The translations under genes and the position numbers were made by a program. 6,776 nucleotides of DNA, from assembly GCA_005877705.1 (NCBI GenBank), contig VBNY01000427.1:1443-8218 (forward strand). Direction: 5' to 3'. The stretch's first letter is position 1, and each line of letters opens with the position of its first letter. Origin of the DNA: Gammaproteobacteria bacterium. GTDB lineage: Bacteria; Pseudomonadota; Gammaproteobacteria; Steroidobacterales; Steroidobacteraceae. Shown piece by piece: positions 1 through 6,776 of the stretch. A model generated the notes under the pieces. That model made no database searches. It was not told the origin of the DNA and saw only the letters and a list, made by a program, of their open reading frames with translations.

Positions 1-371
1 AGCACGGCGACCTTGCTGCGCAGGATCTCCGGCACCAGCGGAATGGAGACGTAATCGACCGCCCCGGCCTTGTAGCCCTTGAGCCGGTCGAACTCGGTCA
101 CGTGCACGCCGGTCACGAAGATGATCGGGGTCTTCTCGAAGCGCGGGTGCTCGTGGATCAGCCTCGCCGCCTCGAAACCATCCATGTCCGGCATGCTCAC
201 GTCCAAGAGCACCACGGCGAACTCCTCCTTGATGAGCTTCTCGAGCGCCTCGAGCCCCGAATGCGCACGCACGAGATTCTGGTCGAGGTCCTTCAGGATC
301 GACTCGTACGTCAGCAGCCGGGCAGGCTGGTCATCGACCAGCAGGATATTCACCCTGTCATTCGCGCTCAT
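1..371 (-). CDS. Response regulator receiver-domain protein (partial, C-terminus outside window)
   Basis: The 123 visible residues form one CheY-like receiver domain that would accept phosphate from a histidine kinase. It opens with the beta1 motif NILLVDDQPA, giving the acidic pair Asp13-Asp14. The phosphoacceptor is Asp57 in VVLLDVSMPDMDG, and Thr87 in FVTG is the switch Thr. The usual Lys-Pro after beta5 is not present: the sequence is DYVSIPLVPEIL, so Ile110 stands where Lys is expected. From memory, a subfamily with YVxxPVxPEVL at this point is often fused to PAS, kinase or phosphatase modules, so the full protein may be a multidomain regulator rather than a lone receiver. The ATG at 369-371 is chosen because the receiver begins a few residues later and no earlier in-frame start follows the preceding stop. 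Its Shine-Dalgarno is weak (AGG very close, GGGA about 9 nt away). It starts 53 bp after the stop of the kinase locus, with no terminator seen between, so co-transcription and a shared phosphorelay are likely (inference). The output domain is not visible. Confidence 0.9.
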   Translation of the reverse strand, partial: MSANDRVNILLVDDQPARLLTYESILKDLDQNLVRAHSGLEALEKLIKEEFAVVLLDVSMPDMDGFEAARLIHEHPRFEKTPIIFVTGVHVTEFDRLKGYKAGAVDYVSIPLVPEILRSKVAV

Positions 372-902
372 GCGCCTGTGTCCCGACCGTGCAGGTTCAC
401 GCGACCCCCGTTACCCAATTCACCCTACCGGTGTAACCACGTGCGTACCAGCGAGAGCAGCTGGTCGGTGTTCACAGGTTTGGCAACATAGTCGGATGCT
501 CCAGCTTCCAGACACCTCTCCCGGTCGCCCTTCATTGCCTTGGCGGTGAGGGCAATGATCGGCAGCCGGCGGAACTGCGGCTTGCTGCGGATCTGGCGCA
601 TGGTCTCGTAGCCGTCCATCTCCGGCATCATGACGTCCATGAGCACGAGCGACAGGTCGTCGGTGCTCTCGAGCAGTTTGATGGCTTCCTCGCCGTTGGT
701 CGCGCTGATCACCTGCATGCTGTGCCGCTCGAGCAGACTGTTGAGCGCAAAGATGTTGCGGATGTCATCGTCGACCACCAGCACCTTGCGGCCCTGCAGC
801 GCCTCATCGCTCCCATGCAGTGTCTCGATCATCTGCTGTTTGGCCGGCGGCAGATCGGCGATCACCCGGTGCAGGAACAACGCCGTCTCATCGAGCAGCC
901 GC

Positions 903-5744
<4,842 letters not shown>

Positions 5745-5751
5745 CCATGAG

Positions 5752-5755
5752 CTCC
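5752..5755 (-). promoter_or_regulatory. Ribosome binding site of the histidine kinase
   Basis: GGAG on the minus strand lies 7 nt before the ATG at 5744. This supports that start over an ATG one frame away and 4 nt upstream (ATGGATG), which is too close to the GGAG and opens no related protein. Confidence 0.7.
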
Positions 5756-5776
5756 ACGATAACGGAATCAGCGCCG

Positions 5777-5805
5777 CGTATACCGACGGCGGGAACGGTG
5801 GTCAA
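5777..5805 (-). promoter_or_regulatory. Sigma70-type promoter for the kinase operon
   Basis: On the minus strand a -35 box TTGACC (5800-5805, 5 of 6 consensus) and a -10 box TATACG (5777-5782, 4 of 6) are separated by the ideal 17 bp. Transcription would begin near 5770, leaving a leader of about 25 nt that contains the GGAG site. The boxes stand out in otherwise GC-rich DNA and are correctly placed for the gene. This is assigned by pattern only. Confidence 0.6.
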
Positions 5806-6275
5806 GACTGGATCTAGAGGCCCTGCCCGCCGCAACGGGCGAGCCGAGCGCTGCCGGCCGTACGCCGCTTCGCTGCCACGGACATCTCCCCATCCACCTG
5901 CTGCGGACGGAACTGCCGTGCGATGTTGTTCAACCCCGCAAAAGCTTCTTTATGGTCCAAGCTCAAGCGCGACAAAATAACGGAAAACCCACCGGAGAGG
6001 CAAAGAAAATTCGCGCCTTCTGCGGGCACTCCCCGTCATACGCTTGACGCAATGGTCTCTATCTTATGACAAGTTGGATGACCGAACTGTGCTAACCGTC
6101 ACGGCGCGCGGCGGCTCGTCCCCCACCCGCCGCAGGCAGCTTTTCGCCCTGTCGCAACCTGCTGACACCCGCCGTGCCCGCAGCCGCTGGCGCGATAGTG
6201 AGTGAGCAAGTCGGCGCCGCAGATTGAGGCCGTAAAGCATGTACTTAAGCGTGACAATATGCGGCAGTCTCACCC
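5806..6275. other. Intergenic region without a recognisable gene
   Basis: Between the SDR stop and the kinase promoter no reading frame resembles a protein family. The stretch 5940-6010 is relatively AT-rich. Two inverted repeats are visible: GCCCG/CGGGC with a 6-nt loop (5825-5840), just upstream of the kinase -35 box, and GCGGCGG/CCGCCGC with a 12-nt loop (6108-6133). Neither is followed by a T-run in the minus-strand direction. An imperfect palindrome CTTATGACAAG lies at 6063-6073. No tRNA or other known RNA gene was recognised. Confidence 0.6.
6108..6133. repeat. GC-rich inverted repeat downstream of the SDR gene
   Basis: GCGGCGG at 6108-6114 and CCGCCGC at 6127-6133 form a perfect 7-bp stem around a 12-nt loop, about 140 bp past the SDR stop. 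It could slow or end transcription, but no U-tract follows on the minus strand, so it is not called a terminator. In such GC-rich DNA it may be chance. Confidence 0.35.
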
Positions 6276-6776
6276 TCAGATGCACCAGCCGCCGTCGATG
6301 ATGTGGATCTGTCCGGTCGTATAGGTTGCCCCCGCCAGGTACAGCGCCAGGTCTGCGATTTCCTCTGGCCGGCCGATGCGCCCGATCGGCTGACGCGCGA
6401 TGAAGGCCGCGCGCGCTTTCTCATAATCGCCCTGGCTGCGCAACCGGTCCTCCAGAGACGGGGTTTCTATCGTGCCGGGACAGATTGCATTACACCGGAT
6501 GCCGCGCCCGACGAAATCGGCCGCCACGGATTTCGTGAGGCCGATCACCGCCGCCTTGGTCGTGCTGTAGACGAACCGGGAGGGGACTCCTTTTATACTG
6601 CTCGCGACGGAGGACACGTTGATGATGGAGCCCTCGCCTCTTGCGAGCATGCCCGGCAGTACGGCGCGGATCGTGCGGACCATCGCCTTTACGTTGAGGT
6701 CATAGGCGAAATCCAGCTCTCCCTCGGTGCAATCGAGAACCGTGCCGTCGTGCACGAAGCCGGCGCAATTGAAGAG
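6276..6776 (-). CDS. SDR family oxidoreductase, BDH2/2-keto-3-deoxy-L-fuconate dehydrogenase-like (partial, N-terminus outside window)
   Basis: The visible 166 residues are the C-terminal part of a classical NAD(P)-dependent short-chain dehydrogenase. Present are the NCAG motif (residues 3-6), the tetrad Asn28, the catalytic Ser56 (NVSSVASS), and Tyr70 and Lys74 in YSTTK. CPGTIETPS and the C-terminal TGQIHIIDGGW are also present. The Rossmann glycine motif that binds the cofactor lies off the right edge. By recall, the sequence matches human BDH2/DHRS6 closely (LFNCAGFVH, SSVAS, YSTTKAAVIGLTKSVAADF). Numbering BDH2 as visible residue plus 77, Arg67, Arg111 and Arg128 align with BDH2 Arg144, Arg188 and Arg205, which bind an anion in its active site. 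A carboxylate substrate is therefore likely, such as a 3-hydroxy acid or a deoxy-sugar acid. Bacterial relatives include 2-keto-3-deoxy-L-fuconate dehydrogenase of L-fucose breakdown; the exact substrate cannot be told here. It ends with TGA at 6276-6278. No partner gene is visible on this side, so it may be the last gene of its operon. Confidence 0.92.
   Translation of the reverse strand, partial: LFNCAGFVHDGTVLDCTEGELDFAYDLNVKAMVRTIRAVLPGMLARGEGSIINVSSVASSIKGVPSRFVYSTTKAAVIGLTKSVAADFVGRGIRCNAICPGTIETPSLEDRLRSQGDYEKARAAFIARQPIGRIGRPEEIADLALYLAGATYTTGQIHIIDGGWCI

Noticed and set aside
5814..6029. A 71-codon minus-strand frame upstream of the kinase
   Set aside because: No family resemblance and no good ribosome binding site. 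The frame overlaps the hairpin just upstream of the kinase promoter. Low-complexity Arg/Ala-rich end.
6044..6070. Plus-strand promoter-like TTGACG with TATGAC downstream
   Set aside because: The spacing is only 15 bp, the -10 match is poor, and no plus-strand gene follows.
6108..6133. Rho-independent terminator after the SDR gene
   Set aside because: The stem is good, but no T-run follows in the minus-strand direction. The TTTT at 6141-6144 is on the plus-strand side, where no gene ends.
6064..6285. A 73-codon minus-strand frame overlapping the SDR stop
   Set aside because: Arg-rich composition with no motif. It starts inside the SDR coding end in another frame, so it is most likely chance in GC-rich DNA.

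Overview
The window is GC-rich DNA with every supportable gene on the minus strand. Nothing in it fixes the organism. The gene types and GC-rich codon use fit a high-GC proteobacterium; this is inference and no finer placement is offered.

Layout, in minus-strand reading order. (1) 6776-6276: the C-terminal two-thirds of a short-chain dehydrogenase/reductase (SDR) very like human BDH2/DHRS6 and bacterial 2-keto-3-deoxy-L-fuconate dehydrogenase; its N-terminus lies outside the window. (2) 6275-5745: about 530 bp with no convincing gene. It ends in a good sigma70-type promoter (TTGACC, 17 bp, TATACG) and a GGAG ribosome binding site just before the next gene. (3) 5744-425: one very large soluble hybrid sensor histidine kinase locus. 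Its domain order is poly-HAMP array (eight 92-residue units), GAF, coiled coil, HisKA, HATPase_c, REC1, REC2, REC3. (4) 371-1: the receiver domain of a second signalling protein, 53 bp downstream, probably in the same operon and running off the window.

The kinase locus carries two internal deletions. HAMP unit 6 is exactly 63 bp (21 residues, three heptads) shorter than the 276-bp period of the other units. The lost segment is bounded by the TCGGT-type direct repeat that most intact units carry 63 bp apart, so slippage between these repeats explains it well. The second deletion, near 921-941, removes the beta4/alpha4 part of REC2 and breaks the frame. The 1613-residue kinase therefore ends early at 903, and REC3 is left in another frame. 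The locus is either a naturally truncated kinase with a detached receiver or an assembly/sequencing error.

Working together: the kinase is predicted to sense a cytoplasmic signal through the HAMP array and GAF domain, autophosphorylate His1133, and pass phosphate to its own receivers and probably to the downstream receiver protein. The SDR is a separate catabolic gene with its own context off the right edge.
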